A DNA stretch of 8,706 nucleotides from Methanobacteriota archaeon (GTDB taxonomy: Archaea; Thermoplasmatota; Thermoplasmata; RBG-16-68-12): positions 1-8,706 of the forward strand of contig VBMR01000022.1 of the NCBI GenBank assembly GCA_005878325.1, given 5' to 3'. A program made the position numbers and the translations under genes. Each line of letters opens with the position of its first letter. The first letter of the stretch is position 1. Of the stretch, positions 1 to 4,914 are shown in pieces. The notes below the pieces were generated by a model that did no database searches, was not told the DNA's origin, and saw nothing but the letters and a program-made list of their open reading frames with translations.

Positions 1-318
1 CAGGACCTGGGCCCGCCCGCCTCCCGTCGCGCCGCCTTTCGTCCCGAAGACCGGCCCGAGGGACGGCTCGCGGACGGCGACGATCCCCTTCGTGCCGAGG
101 CGGTTCAGGGCCTGGCCGAGGCCGACCGTGGTCAGCGTCTTTCCCTCCCCGTAGCGGGTCGGGGTCGTGCCGGTGACGAGGACGAACTTGCCTTGCCGAC
201 CCTTTCGGACTCGATCGACCGCCGCGAGCTTGACTTTCGCGACGAAGTCGCTCTTCAGGACGAGGTCGTCCCTCGACAGGCCGAGGTCCTTCGCATCCCC
301 ACGCGGCCCGCGGTTCAT
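1..318 (-). CDS. fhs: Formate-tetrahydrofolate ligase, N-terminal part (gene runs off the window)
   Basis: This enzyme makes 10-formyltetrahydrofolate from formate, ATP and tetrahydrofolate in the cytosol, feeding one-carbon units to biosynthesis. The first 106 codons are present and the rest lies beyond position 1. The translation has the family's nucleotide-binding loop TPTRYGEGKT (residues 52-61), followed by TTVGLGQALNRLG, then REPSLGPVFGTKGG (83-96) and a glycine run ending GGGRAQVL; these match the family in order and spacing. The P-loop begins about 15 residues earlier than in many bacterial homologues, so the N-terminus is short. I chose the ATG at 318 because an in-frame stop lies 27 bases upstream; an in-frame TTG at 333 is the alternative. 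GGATGGG stands where many homologues have GGAAGGG. It diverges from the small membrane-protein gene at 378. Homologues occur in Thermoplasma, so an archaeal host is plausible. Confidence 0.93.
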   Translation of the reverse strand, partial: MNRGPRGDAKDLGLSRDDLVLKSDFVAKVKLAAVDRVRKGRQGKFVLVTGTTPTRYGEGKTLTTVGLGQALNRLGTKGIVAVREPSLGPVFGTKGGATGGGRAQVL

Positions 319-352
319 TGAAACGAACCCCAAACCTCATGGCCCTGTTTCA
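319..352. repeat. Inverted repeat TGAAAC / GTTTCA between two divergent genes
   Basis: Perfect six-base arms lie at 319-324 and 347-352, separated by 22 bases. They sit in the 59-base gap between the divergent starts at 318 and 378. The right arm is about 28-30 bases from both starts, where a weak core promoter could lie, but neither side has a convincing TATA box. It may be a shared operator or chance. Confidence 0.3.
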
Positions 353-377
353 CATCGCGCCCCTTTGAGGGAGTCGC

Positions 378-548
378 ATGTCGAGCAACGGGACCGTCCT
401 CGGTCTGTTCGGTCTACATCTCGGTATCCTCGGGCTGATTATCGCGGTGAGCGCACCCTACGCGCTCCTCGCGGCGGTGTTTTTTTGGGCGCTCGGGTTG
501 ATCTTCTTCTGCCTGGCCGCCTATCTTGAGACCAAGCAACCCGCTTGA
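378..548 (+). CDS. Small two-helix membrane protein, 56 residues, function unknown
   Basis: The reading frame starts at ATG 378 and ends at TGA 546-548. The peptide begins MSSNGTVLGLFGLHLG and consists almost wholly of two hydrophobic stretches: about residues 6-24, and about 27-50, which includes ALLAAVFFWALG and LIFFCLAAYL. It closes with the short polar tail ETKQPA. A purine-rich stretch, GAGGGAG at 367-373, precedes the ATG by four bases and can act as a ribosome binding site. The gene diverges from the formate-tetrahydrofolate ligase gene and converges on the phosphoesterase gene ending at 581. Support comes from the start context, the membrane-like hydrophobic pattern and the clean fit between flanking genes. 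I do not recognise a family. Confidence 0.62.
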   Translation: MSSNGTVLGLFGLHLGILGLIIAVSAPYALLAAVFFWALGLIFFCLAAYLETKQPA

Positions 549-580
549 TTCCGACAACGGCCCCGCGAGGGATCGACCTT

Positions 581-1312
581 TCACTTCATCAGGAGTGCGC
601 CGCGGATCTCCTGAAGCCGTTTCATCGGCCCGAAATCGAGGAGGCCTTCCTTCTCGTCCACGCCAATCACGCGGGCGTCGTCGATTGGGGTGCGGTTCAG
701 GATCGGCGAGAGGTACGGATACGAGGACACGTCCACTCCGAGAGCGAGGGGACTGAAGGCGGGCAGGACGACCAACCCGTCCGTGACGAGAAACGCGGGC
801 ACACTGACCGTTGCGCCGAGGTCGTCTTTCAGCTTGACGGCGGGATGCTCGTGGCCCATGATGATCGCATGGAGCGTCGACACCTCCTCGTGTCCGTGGA
901 CGATCGTGTATCCTCCGATGTCCGCGCGGTTGTCGAGCGGGAGGCGCAGGTCCCCGAGGATCGTCGCGAGATAGTTGTCGTGGTTGCCGCGGACCAGGAC
1001 CGGAGTCACTCGGTCCTTCAGGAACCGCAGGACCTGTTTCACCTCGACCCATTCGTCCACGAGGTTCTTGGAAAACTCGTGCTTGAAGTCTCCCGCGATC
1101 ACGACGCGTTCCGCCTTGTTGCGGTCCAGCATTTTCCCGAGGCGCTCGAGGATCACGCGCCTCTGGAATCGCGGGATCGAGACGCCCTGCTCCGCGAGGG
1201 CTCCTTCGAAGCCGAGATGGAGGTCCGAGATCACCAAGGTCCGTTCGTCCCGGAGGAGGAGGGCGAAATCGCGGGTCGCCTCGAGGCCATGAGCCACCTC
1301 GATCCGATCCAT
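581..1312 (-). CDS. Archaeal SbcD/Mre11-related metallophosphoesterase (TIGR00024/COG1407 type)
   Basis: A 243-residue cytosolic phosphoesterase of the calcineurin-like fold. The two-metal site motifs appear in order: SDLHLG (D30, H32), GDFKHE (D75), RGNHDN (N110, H111, D112), VHGHE (H139) and MGHEHP (H154, H156). The spacing fits the archaeal family described as D-x-H, G-D-x-x-D, G-N-H-D related to SbcD and Mre11; here the second motif ends in H-E. The size is typical of the family. The substrate is unknown; relatives are often found near Lhr-type helicases, which are not seen here. The ATG at 1312 has a TATA-like box 28 bases upstream and no Shine-Dalgarno sequence, so the mRNA is probably leaderless. 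The gene diverges from the membrane-protein gene at 1410 and converges with the 56-residue gene. Confidence 0.93.
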   Translation of the reverse strand: MDRIEVAHGLEATRDFALLLRDERTLVISDLHLGFEGALAEQGVSIPRFQRRVILERLGKMLDRNKAERVVIAGDFKHEFSKNLVDEWVEVKQVLRFLKDRVTPVLVRGNHDNYLATILGDLRLPLDNRADIGGYTIVHGHEEVSTLHAIIMGHEHPAVKLKDDLGATVSVPAFLVTDGLVVLPAFSPLALGVDVSSYPYLSPILNRTPIDDARVIGVDEKEGLLDFGPMKRLQEIRGALLMK

Positions 1313-1336
1313 CGGTCCGGATAGCCCCGGCGAATG

Positions 1337-1344
1337 GAATAAGG
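1337..1344 (-). promoter_or_regulatory. TATA-like box for the phosphoesterase gene at 1312
   Basis: On the minus strand the sequence reads CCTTATTC. Its centre is about 28 bases upstream of the ATG at 1312, the distance expected between an archaeal TATA box and the transcription start. This implies a leaderless mRNA. Confidence 0.5.
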
Positions 1345-1378
1345 TTGAGGCCGAAGGAATGCAGCCGATTCATTGGTC

Positions 1379-1386
1379 TTTATGTT
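1379..1386 (+). promoter_or_regulatory. TATA box that fixes the GTG start at 1410
   Basis: TTTATGTT is a good archaeal TATA box, and its centre is 27 bases upstream of the GTG at 1410. It lies downstream of the in-frame ATG at 1359, so a transcript from it cannot include that ATG. This supports the GTG as the real, leaderless start. Confidence 0.6.
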
Positions 1387-1409
1387 CCCTACCCAACGTG
1401 TATTCCGAC

Positions 1410-1751
1410 GTGGACAGAGAGGACCTGTCGTCGCGGCGCCTCATCATCGCAGCGGTCGGGGTCGTCTTCGGACTCCTGTTCGGCGTCGTGCTCGGGGTCA
1501 CGTTCCGCTGGTACCCGTACTTCTGGCAATGGCTCGCCTACCACAACGGTCTCATCGTGGCCGTCCTGATCTACCTGATGCTGCCCTCCCGCGAAGGGCT
1601 GCCTCTGGAAGAGCCCGTGGAGAAGGTGGACGTCGCGCCGCCGCCTCGAATCGTCTCGGGCTCCCGGATCGTCGTGCGACGGCTGGGCGAGACGTGGGTG
1701 GCCAATCGAACCGCCCTCCTGCATCGTGCGAACGGAAAGAAGAAGGAATGA
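1410..1751 (+). CDS. Small two-helix membrane protein, 113 residues, function unknown
   Basis: From the GTG at 1410 the protein reads as a short polar N-terminus (DREDLSSRR), a first membrane helix at about residues 10-32 (LIIAAVGVVFGLLFGVVLGV), a connecting stretch rich in aromatic residues (RWYPYFWQW), and a second helix at about 41-59 (LIVAVLIYLML). A soluble C-terminal tail of about 50 residues is proline-rich at first and ends in a lysine cluster (GKKKE). A longer frame opens at ATG 1359 and adds 17 residues, but the TATA box at 1379-1386 sits inside that extension, so I take the GTG. The gene is monocistronic and converges with the CxxC zinc-ribbon gene. I do not recognise a family; an envelope-associated role is only a guess from the helices. 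Confidence 0.7.
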   Translation: MDREDLSSRRLIIAAVGVVFGLLFGVVLGVTFRWYPYFWQWLAYHNGLIVAVLIYLMLPSREGLPLEEPVEKVDVAPPPRIVSGSRIVVRRLGETWVANRTALLHRANGKKKE

Positions 1752-1794
1752 AAAAACGGGAGCTCCGCGCCAGCCGCGCGACCGCGTGGAGCTC
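1751..1794 (-). terminator. Hairpin plus T-run terminator for the CxxC zinc-ribbon gene
   Basis: Arms GAGCTCC (1760-1766) and GGAGCTC (1788-1794) form a perfect seven-base stem; three more pairs follow after one mismatch on the minus strand. On that strand the hairpin is followed by CCG and then six T (1756-1751), the layout of an intrinsic terminator. It starts 40 bases after the stop of the minus-strand gene. The T-run shares its last base with the stop codon of the convergent plus-strand gene. Confidence 0.55.
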
Positions 1795-1833
1795 GAACGG
1801 AAAAAGGTTCGAACGCTCTGACTGCCGTTCTAC

Positions 1834-2019
1834 TCAGAACCGTCGCGGCCGGCGCTTTGCGAAACAATCTCGGCAGTAGACAGGTCTCGCAGGGTCCGGT
1901 TTGAACGGAACCTGCGTGGCTTGGCCACAATCCGAACAGACCGCGTCATACATCTGACGCGGGCCGCGGTCGTAGCCGCCGCCACCGCCACCTCGTCTGC
2001 CGCCTCTGTCTTCGTCCAT
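1834..2019 (-). CDS. CxxC-x17-CxxC zinc-ribbon protein, 61 residues
   Basis: The first 22 residues are rich in Gly, Arg and Asp (GGRRGGGGGGYDRG), a low-complexity tail often seen on nucleic-acid-binding proteins. The rest is a compact zinc-binding unit with C28, C31, C49 and C52. Exactly 17 residues separate the pairs, and the core between them includes QVPFKPDP and RPVYCRDCF. This matches the small CxxC-x17-CxxC domain family (TIGR04272 as I recall it), found in some archaea and candidate-phyla bacteria. The end is basic (AKRRPRRF). Binding of RNA or DNA is an inference from the zinc ribbon and basic tails; no function is established that I know of. A TATA box at 2079-2087 and a stem-loop at 2032-2055 lie upstream, and a terminator lies downstream. 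Confidence 0.88.
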   Translation of the reverse strand: MDEDRGGRRGGGGGGYDRGPRQMYDAVCSDCGQATQVPFKPDPARPVYCRDCFAKRRPRRF

Positions 2020-2031
2020 TTACTACCTACT

Positions 2032-2055
2032 ATCCGGACCGTCTTCGGCCCGGAT
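2032..2055 (-). promoter_or_regulatory. Stem-loop at the predicted 5' end of the CxxC-protein mRNA
   Basis: On the minus strand the arms ATCCGGGCC and GGTCCGGAT enclose a six-base loop, GAAGAC. The stem has nine pairs including one G-U, so it is perfect only in the minus-strand RNA; the plus strand would have an A-C mismatch. The stem ends 12 bases before the ATG at 2019. The TATA box centred on 2083 predicts transcription starting near 2056, so the transcript would begin with this stem-loop. Confidence 0.5.
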
Positions 2056-2078
2056 GGACGGCTTACGGGGACTCCGCC

Positions 2079-2087
2079 TATTAAAGG
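2079..2087 (-). promoter_or_regulatory. TATA box of the CxxC zinc-ribbon gene
   Basis: The minus strand reads CCTTTAATA in an otherwise GC-rich stretch. At the usual 27-base spacing transcription would start near 2056, giving a leader of about 37 bases. This gene therefore has a leader, unlike most others in the window. Confidence 0.55.
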
Positions 2088-2121
2088 TGCGCCCTCGGGG
2101 CTCGGTTCCTAGACCCACGCC

Positions 2122-2137
2122 ATGGGCGTCCGCCCAT
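2122..2137 (-). terminator. Hairpin downstream of the 80-residue gene, possible terminator
   Basis: A perfect 16-base palindrome (ATGGGCG, two bases, CGCCCAT) lies 15 bases past the stop codon of the minus-strand gene ending at 2153. It would fold as a six-pair stem with a four-base loop. No T-run follows, so termination is uncertain. Confidence 0.35.
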
Positions 2138-2152
2138 CCCGGATGACCTCGG

Positions 2153-2395
2153 TCAGGCCCGGAGGGCCGCGATCGAGTCCCGTTGCCGCCGCAAGGCGCG
2201 TCGGAGGTCGTCCGAGGCGGCCGCGAAGTACGCCTCCGTCGCCAGAGCCAGACGATGGGAGGTTTCCGCGGCCCGCCGCGGGCCCATGTAGACGTACACC
2301 TGGCGGGACCGGCCCCCCCGGACCTCGTAGCGCCAGAAGTAGACGTATTCCTGCCCCTTCACTTCCTTGACCCGGAAGCCACAACCGACCTGCAT
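2153..2395 (-). CDS. Small protein of unknown function, 80 residues
   Basis: The N-terminal half (residues 7-39) alternates hydrophobic and basic residues like a small beta-sheet: FRVKEVKGQEYVYFWRYE, then RSRQVYVYMGP. The C-terminal half (41-78) is a predicted charged amphipathic helix, including ASDDLRRALRRQRD. Short archaeal proteins with the pattern YVYxxxYExxGRxRxxYxGP exist, but I cannot assign a family or function; a role in nucleic-acid or protein binding is a guess from charge alone. The ATG at 2395 is taken because a TATA-like CTTAGGTA, inside the palindrome at 2410-2431, is about 26 bases upstream, giving a leaderless mRNA. Codon use matches the surroundings. It diverges from the zinc-ribbon gene at 2516. 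Confidence 0.72.
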   Translation of the reverse strand: MQVGCGFRVKEVKGQEYVYFWRYEVRGGRSRQVYVYMGPRRAAETSHRLALATEAYFAAASDDLRRALRRQRDSIAALRA

Positions 2396-2409
2396 GTCAG
2401 AGGGAATGA

Positions 2410-2431
2410 GTTACCCATACCTAAGGGTAAC
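2410..2431. promoter_or_regulatory. 22-bp palindrome over the promoter of the 80-residue gene, candidate operator
   Basis: Outer arms GTTACCC (2410-2416) and GGGTAAC (2425-2431) are perfect inverted repeats, and the inner TA steps at 2418-2419 and 2422-2423 are also symmetric, so 9 of 11 base pairs match. Read on the minus strand it contains a TATA-like CTTAGGTA centred about 26 bases upstream of the ATG at 2395. A dimeric regulator bound here would cover the core promoter. It lies in the 120-base gap between divergent genes. Confidence 0.5.
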
Positions 2432-2515
2432 CACGGGGTGAGCGAACCGGTCGACCGGAGGGGTCTGTGGATTTCCCACCTCGGATTCAAGAACGCACCT
2501 CCCCATGCGGGAGCG

Positions 2516-2719
2516 ATGGTGGCCTGTCCGACCTGTGACGCACCGATGGAAGACGGATTCCTCGGGGCCCAGAATTGGCCGTCCGGGATCCAGTGGTTCC
2601 GATCGAAGGGATTTTTCGGCGTCCGCGGGGAGCCGGTGGGGGAGAATGACCGCACCCAGATGTCGTGGCTCGCGGCGTCCCGCTGTCCGCGTTGCCGCCA
2701 GATCCTCGCATCCTATTGA
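2516..2719 (+). CDS. Zinc-ribbon protein, 67 residues, DUF6487-like
   Basis: The protein starts MVACPTCDAPMEDGFL and ends SWLAASRCPRCRQILASY. Cysteine pairs C4-C7 and C57-C60 can bind one zinc ion. The layout (CPxC near the start, M-x-x-G-x-L, a central W, then A-x-RCxxC and a closing tyrosine) resembles the small DUF6487-type zinc ribbons of unknown function. The open frame runs far upstream, but that part overlaps the minus-strand gene at 2153-2395 and looks unlike protein, and the family starts just before the first CxxC, so I place the start at ATG 2516; GTG 2519 is possible. The closest promoter-like sequence is GATTCAAG at about 2484-2491, which is weak. It is followed by the phosphoesterase gene, which has its own TATA box. 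Confidence 0.75.
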   Translation: MVACPTCDAPMEDGFLGAQNWPSGIQWFRSKGFFGVRGEPVGENDRTQMSWLAASRCPRCRQILASY

Positions 2720-2724
2720 GAACC

Positions 2725-2732
2725 TGATATAG
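2725..2732 (+). promoter_or_regulatory. TATA box of the second phosphoesterase gene
   Basis: TGATATAG is centred about 27 bases upstream of the ATG at 2756 and begins just after the stop of the preceding gene. No Shine-Dalgarno sequence precedes the ATG, which fits a leaderless mRNA. Confidence 0.6.
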
Positions 2733-2755
2733 CCCTCCCGTCTATCCGCCGCGGG

Positions 2756-3433
2756 ATGCACATCGCCGTCCTCGCGGACGTCCATGCGAACCTGCCCGCC
2801 CTCGAGGCGGTGCTCGCGGACGTCGACCGCGCGGCCCCCGCGGGCATCTGGGTGGCCGGCGACCTCGTCGGATACAACCCGTGGCCGAACGAGGTCCTCC
2901 AGATCCTGCGGGACCGGGGGGTGCGGGCGATCCGCGGGAACCACGACCGGGCCGCGGTGAGCGGGGACCTCCACTGGTTCAACGAGCTCGCCGCCCAGGC
3001 GCTCCGGTGGACGCGCATCCAGCTCACCCCGGCGAGCGTCGGGTATCTGAAGGACCTCGAGGACCGCACCCGCGCCACGATGCCCGAAGGCCTCGTCGCG
3101 ATGTACCACGGCAGTCCGCGGAACGATGACGAGTACGTCTTCCCCGATACCGCGGATGAGGGCCTCGTGCGGCAGGCCGCGGCGCCCTACGTGGTCCTGG
3201 GCCACACCCACCTGCCCATGGTGCGGCGTTTCCGGTCCGGACTCGTGGTGAATCCGGGGAGCGTCGGGCAGCCGCGGGACGGGGATCCGAGGGCCGCCTG
3301 GGGCATCTTAGACCTGACCCGAAGCACGTTCCTCGTTCGACGCGTGCCCTACGACATCGATGGGGTCGCGATGGCGATCCGGCGGGCGGGTCTCCCGACG
3401 GAACTCGCGGACCGACTCTACGCCGGCGTCTGA
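2756..3433 (+). CDS. YfcE/COG0639-like metallophosphoesterase, 225 residues
   Basis: A cytosolic calcineurin-like phosphoesterase of the Metallophosphoesterase_2 (PF12850) type. Visible site motifs are LADVHAN (D8, H10), AGDLVGYNPWPNEV (D36), RGNHDR (N62, H63), YHGSPR (H118), LGHTHLP (H150, H152) and the family signature NPGSVGQPRDGDPRAAW (166-182). These are all the expected metal ligands, so it should be active. Proteins of this type are often annotated as predicted phosphodiesterases or diadenosine-tetraphosphatase-like; the true substrate cannot be read from the sequence. The length is normal. It has its own TATA box and is probably leaderless and monocistronic. It converges with the eight-helix membrane-protein gene, with only 20 bases between the stops and no clear terminator there. 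Confidence 0.93.
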   Translation: MHIAVLADVHANLPALEAVLADVDRAAPAGIWVAGDLVGYNPWPNEVLQILRDRGVRAIRGNHDRAAVSGDLHWFNELAAQALRWTRIQLTPASVGYLKDLEDRTRATMPEGLVAMYHGSPRNDDEYVFPDTADEGLVRQAAAPYVVLGHTHLPMVRRFRSGLVVNPGSVGQPRDGDPRAAWGILDLTRSTFLVRRVPYDIDGVAMAIRRAGLPTELADRLYAGV

Positions 3434-3453
3434 CCGAGCTGCGGCCGTCTCCT

Positions 3454-4302
3454 TCAGCGGTTCCTGAACCATCGGCGGAGGGGCAGGGCCAGAAGGCCGA
3501 CGGGCAGGATGCTCAGGAGGAAGGCGAGGTAGATCCAGGCGGCCGGTGTGCTCCAGTTCACGGTCCCGGAATACCGTGCGAGCGCGATGAGCTCCAGCGC
3601 CGCGAAGGCCGTGTAGCCGCCGGCGAGCGGCCCGATGCGAGATGCGTCGTTCTCCCGGTTCGCGTGGATCGCGGCGAACCCGATTCCGATGAGCCACGCT
3701 CCCACCGCGCGGGCGGTCAACGTCGTGAGGGCCCAAGGCCACAACGGCCCGACGACGGAAGGCAGGAGGAACAGGCCCGCGCCGAAGACGAGCATCCCGC
3801 CGCCCTGCGCCAGGACCACGATGCGCATCCAGAGGGGCTCGGGAGATCCGCGGGGCGGGTCCCCTCCCGGTGCACGGAGCTGCATCCATCCGACGAGGAG
3901 CATCGCGACGGGCACGCCCGCATAGATCGCAAGCCAGAACCAGGCGGCCCCTCGCGCGCTGACGAGCGGATCCGAGAAATGGAAGCGGTCCGCATGCAGG
4001 AGGGTCGCGACGAGCGTGAGGGTCGTGAAGAGCCAGATCGCGGGCACCGCCACGCGGGCCTTCGCCCAGACCGTCTGGCGGGCGGCGATGAGTTCCACGG
4101 GGACCGCGGCCCAATACGCCGCACCCAGAAAGGCCGCGGTAAGAGGCGGATTGATCGTCCATGCGAAGAAGGTCTGCGTTTGCTCCGTGAGGATCGTGAG
4201 CTGGAGGCCCGCGAGGAAGACGAGGGAGCTCGCCGCGTACAGGAGCCATCGCATCGGCGGGATCACAGGCCGTACACCGGCGGCCGAATCCTCCTCCCCC
4301 AT
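3454..4302 (-). CDS. Eight-helix integral membrane protein, 282 residues, function unknown
   Basis: Hydrophobic segments at about residues 17-38, 50-74, 82-104, 118-140, 158-181, 187-212, 223-244 and 253-278 predict eight membrane helices with short loops. The largest loop (141-157) carries APGGDPPRGSPEP. The N-terminus is short and acidic; the C-terminus is arginine-rich (RRWFRNR), so it likely lies in the cytosol. No transporter or enzyme motif stands out. The start ATG at 4302 has TCATAGAG centred 27 bases upstream, supporting a leaderless start; ATG 4254, just before the first helix, is the alternative. It is the last of three same-strand genes (5793, 4844, 4302). The first two are envelope or secreted proteins, but the promoter here suggests independent transcription. 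Confidence 0.82.
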   Translation of the reverse strand: MGEEDSAAGVRPVIPPMRWLLYAASSLVFLAGLQLTILTEQTQTFFAWTINPPLTAAFLGAAYWAAVPVELIAARQTVWAKARVAVPAIWLFTTLTLVATLLHADRFHFSDPLVSARGAAWFWLAIYAGVPVAMLLVGWMQLRAPGGDPPRGSPEPLWMRIVVLAQGGGMLVFGAGLFLLPSVVGPLWPWALTTLTARAVGAWLIGIGFAAIHANRENDASRIGPLAGGYTAFAALELIALARYSGTVNWSTPAAWIYLAFLLSILPVGLLALPLRRWFRNR

Positions 4303-4324
4303 GCCGGTCGGCGATGTCGAACCG

Positions 4325-4332
4325 CTCTATGA
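4325..4332 (-). promoter_or_regulatory. TATA-like box for the eight-helix protein gene
   Basis: The minus strand reads TCATAGAG, centred about 27 bases upstream of the ATG at 4302. It is a weak match judged mainly on spacing. Confidence 0.4.
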
Positions 4333-4413
4333 GGATTCTTCTCGGGACGTTCGTCGCACGAGGAATTCGGACCCGCCGACTAGCTCGTCTTCTGCATGCG
4401 GACTTCCAGAACC

Positions 4414-4440
4414 CCAGGGCCGATCGAGTCCAAGCCCTGG
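4414..4440 (-). terminator. Hairpin just after the three-helix protein gene
   Basis: Perfect seven-base arms CCAGGGC (4414-4420) and GCCCTGG (4434-4440) begin two bases past the stop codon at 4443. No T-run follows on the minus strand, so it could end the transcript or protect its 3' end. Confidence 0.35.
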
Positions 4441-4442
4441 AT

Positions 4443-4844
4443 CTAGCCGCCGAGCATCGAGAACATACTCGCGAGAACCACCACGACCGAAAGGCAGATT
4501 CCGGAAAACACGGCGCCGATGCTGAGGAAGTTTCGAAGTCGTTCGGGCCCCCGGTGGCCGCGGGAAGCCCAGACGAATCCGAGAAGGTTTGCCACGTTCA
4601 GTCCAAACACGGCCGGCATGACAACGAGCGTGGCGGTCGGAAAGGAGACAAACAACGGACCCGAAAGCGCCGCAATGAGGAAGGCGGCGGAAAGAATCGG
4701 GACGATGATTCCCGCGAATGCTACGGCCCAGTGAGCCGGCCGCATGACCGGGCGGTTCGTCAACATGCTGATCGGCTCATCATAGGAATACGATTGAGAA
4801 AAGGCTGCCGCTTGGTTGCGCTCCACCGACATCCCTCGCCCCAT
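4443..4844 (-). CDS. Three-helix membrane protein, up to 133 residues, function unknown
   Basis: After a polar N-terminus of about 35 residues containing FSQSYSYDEP come hydrophobic segments at about 38-60 (AVAFAGIIVPILSAAFLIAA), 66-93 and 103-130 (LSIGAVFSGICLSVVVVLAS), predicting three helices with a basic loop (ASRGHRGPERLR) between the last two. The start is not settled: ATG 4844 gives the full length, while ATG 4832 and ATG 4766 are in frame. None has a clear Shine-Dalgarno sequence or a TATA box at the right distance. Third codon positions contain visibly more A and T (TTT, CTT, GGA, GCA, CAA) than in the neighbouring genes, suggesting a different history or weaker selection. It begins 70 bases after the phosphatase-like gene on the same strand and may be co-transcribed with it. 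Confidence 0.68.
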   Translation of the reverse strand: MGRGMSVERNQAAAFSQSYSYDEPISMLTNRPVMRPAHWAVAFAGIIVPILSAAFLIAALSGPLFVSFPTATLVVMPAVFGLNVANLLGFVWASRGHRGPERLRNFLSIGAVFSGICLSVVVVLASMFSMLGG

Positions 4845-4914
4845 GTGCGGTCGTCATGCTCGACGGCCTCGCGGTCTGCTTCTGGCGGTGGCCGAACCGC
4901 CGTCTAGCCTCCGA

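Noticed and set aside
414..1373. A 319-residue minus-strand open frame overlapping the phosphoesterase gene, and a 259-residue plus-strand frame over the same stretch
   Set aside because: Both are out-of-frame shadows in GC-rich DNA: highly Arg/Pro/Gly- or Asp/Glu/Val/Arg-rich with no motif, while the frame at 581-1312 carries all phosphoesterase motifs.
1763..1833. GGTTCGAAC near 1807, resembling a tRNA T-loop
   Set aside because: No matching acceptor, D or anticodon stems on either strand; it belongs to an imperfect inverted repeat between two convergent genes.
2183..2515. The upstream extension of the DUF6487-like frame (178 residues in all)
   Set aside because: It overlaps the minus-strand 80-residue gene antisense and shows no protein-like pattern; the family starts just before the first CxxC pair.
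2411..3211. A 266-residue minus-strand frame opposite the second phosphoesterase
   Set aside because: It is antisense to a gene with complete catalytic motifs and is Arg/Asp/His/Pro-rich without recognisable domains.
3308..4249. A 313-residue minus-strand frame overlapping the eight-helix protein in another frame
   Set aside because: Low-complexity Arg/Pro/Gly/Ala composition; the frame at 3454-4302 gives regular membrane helices.
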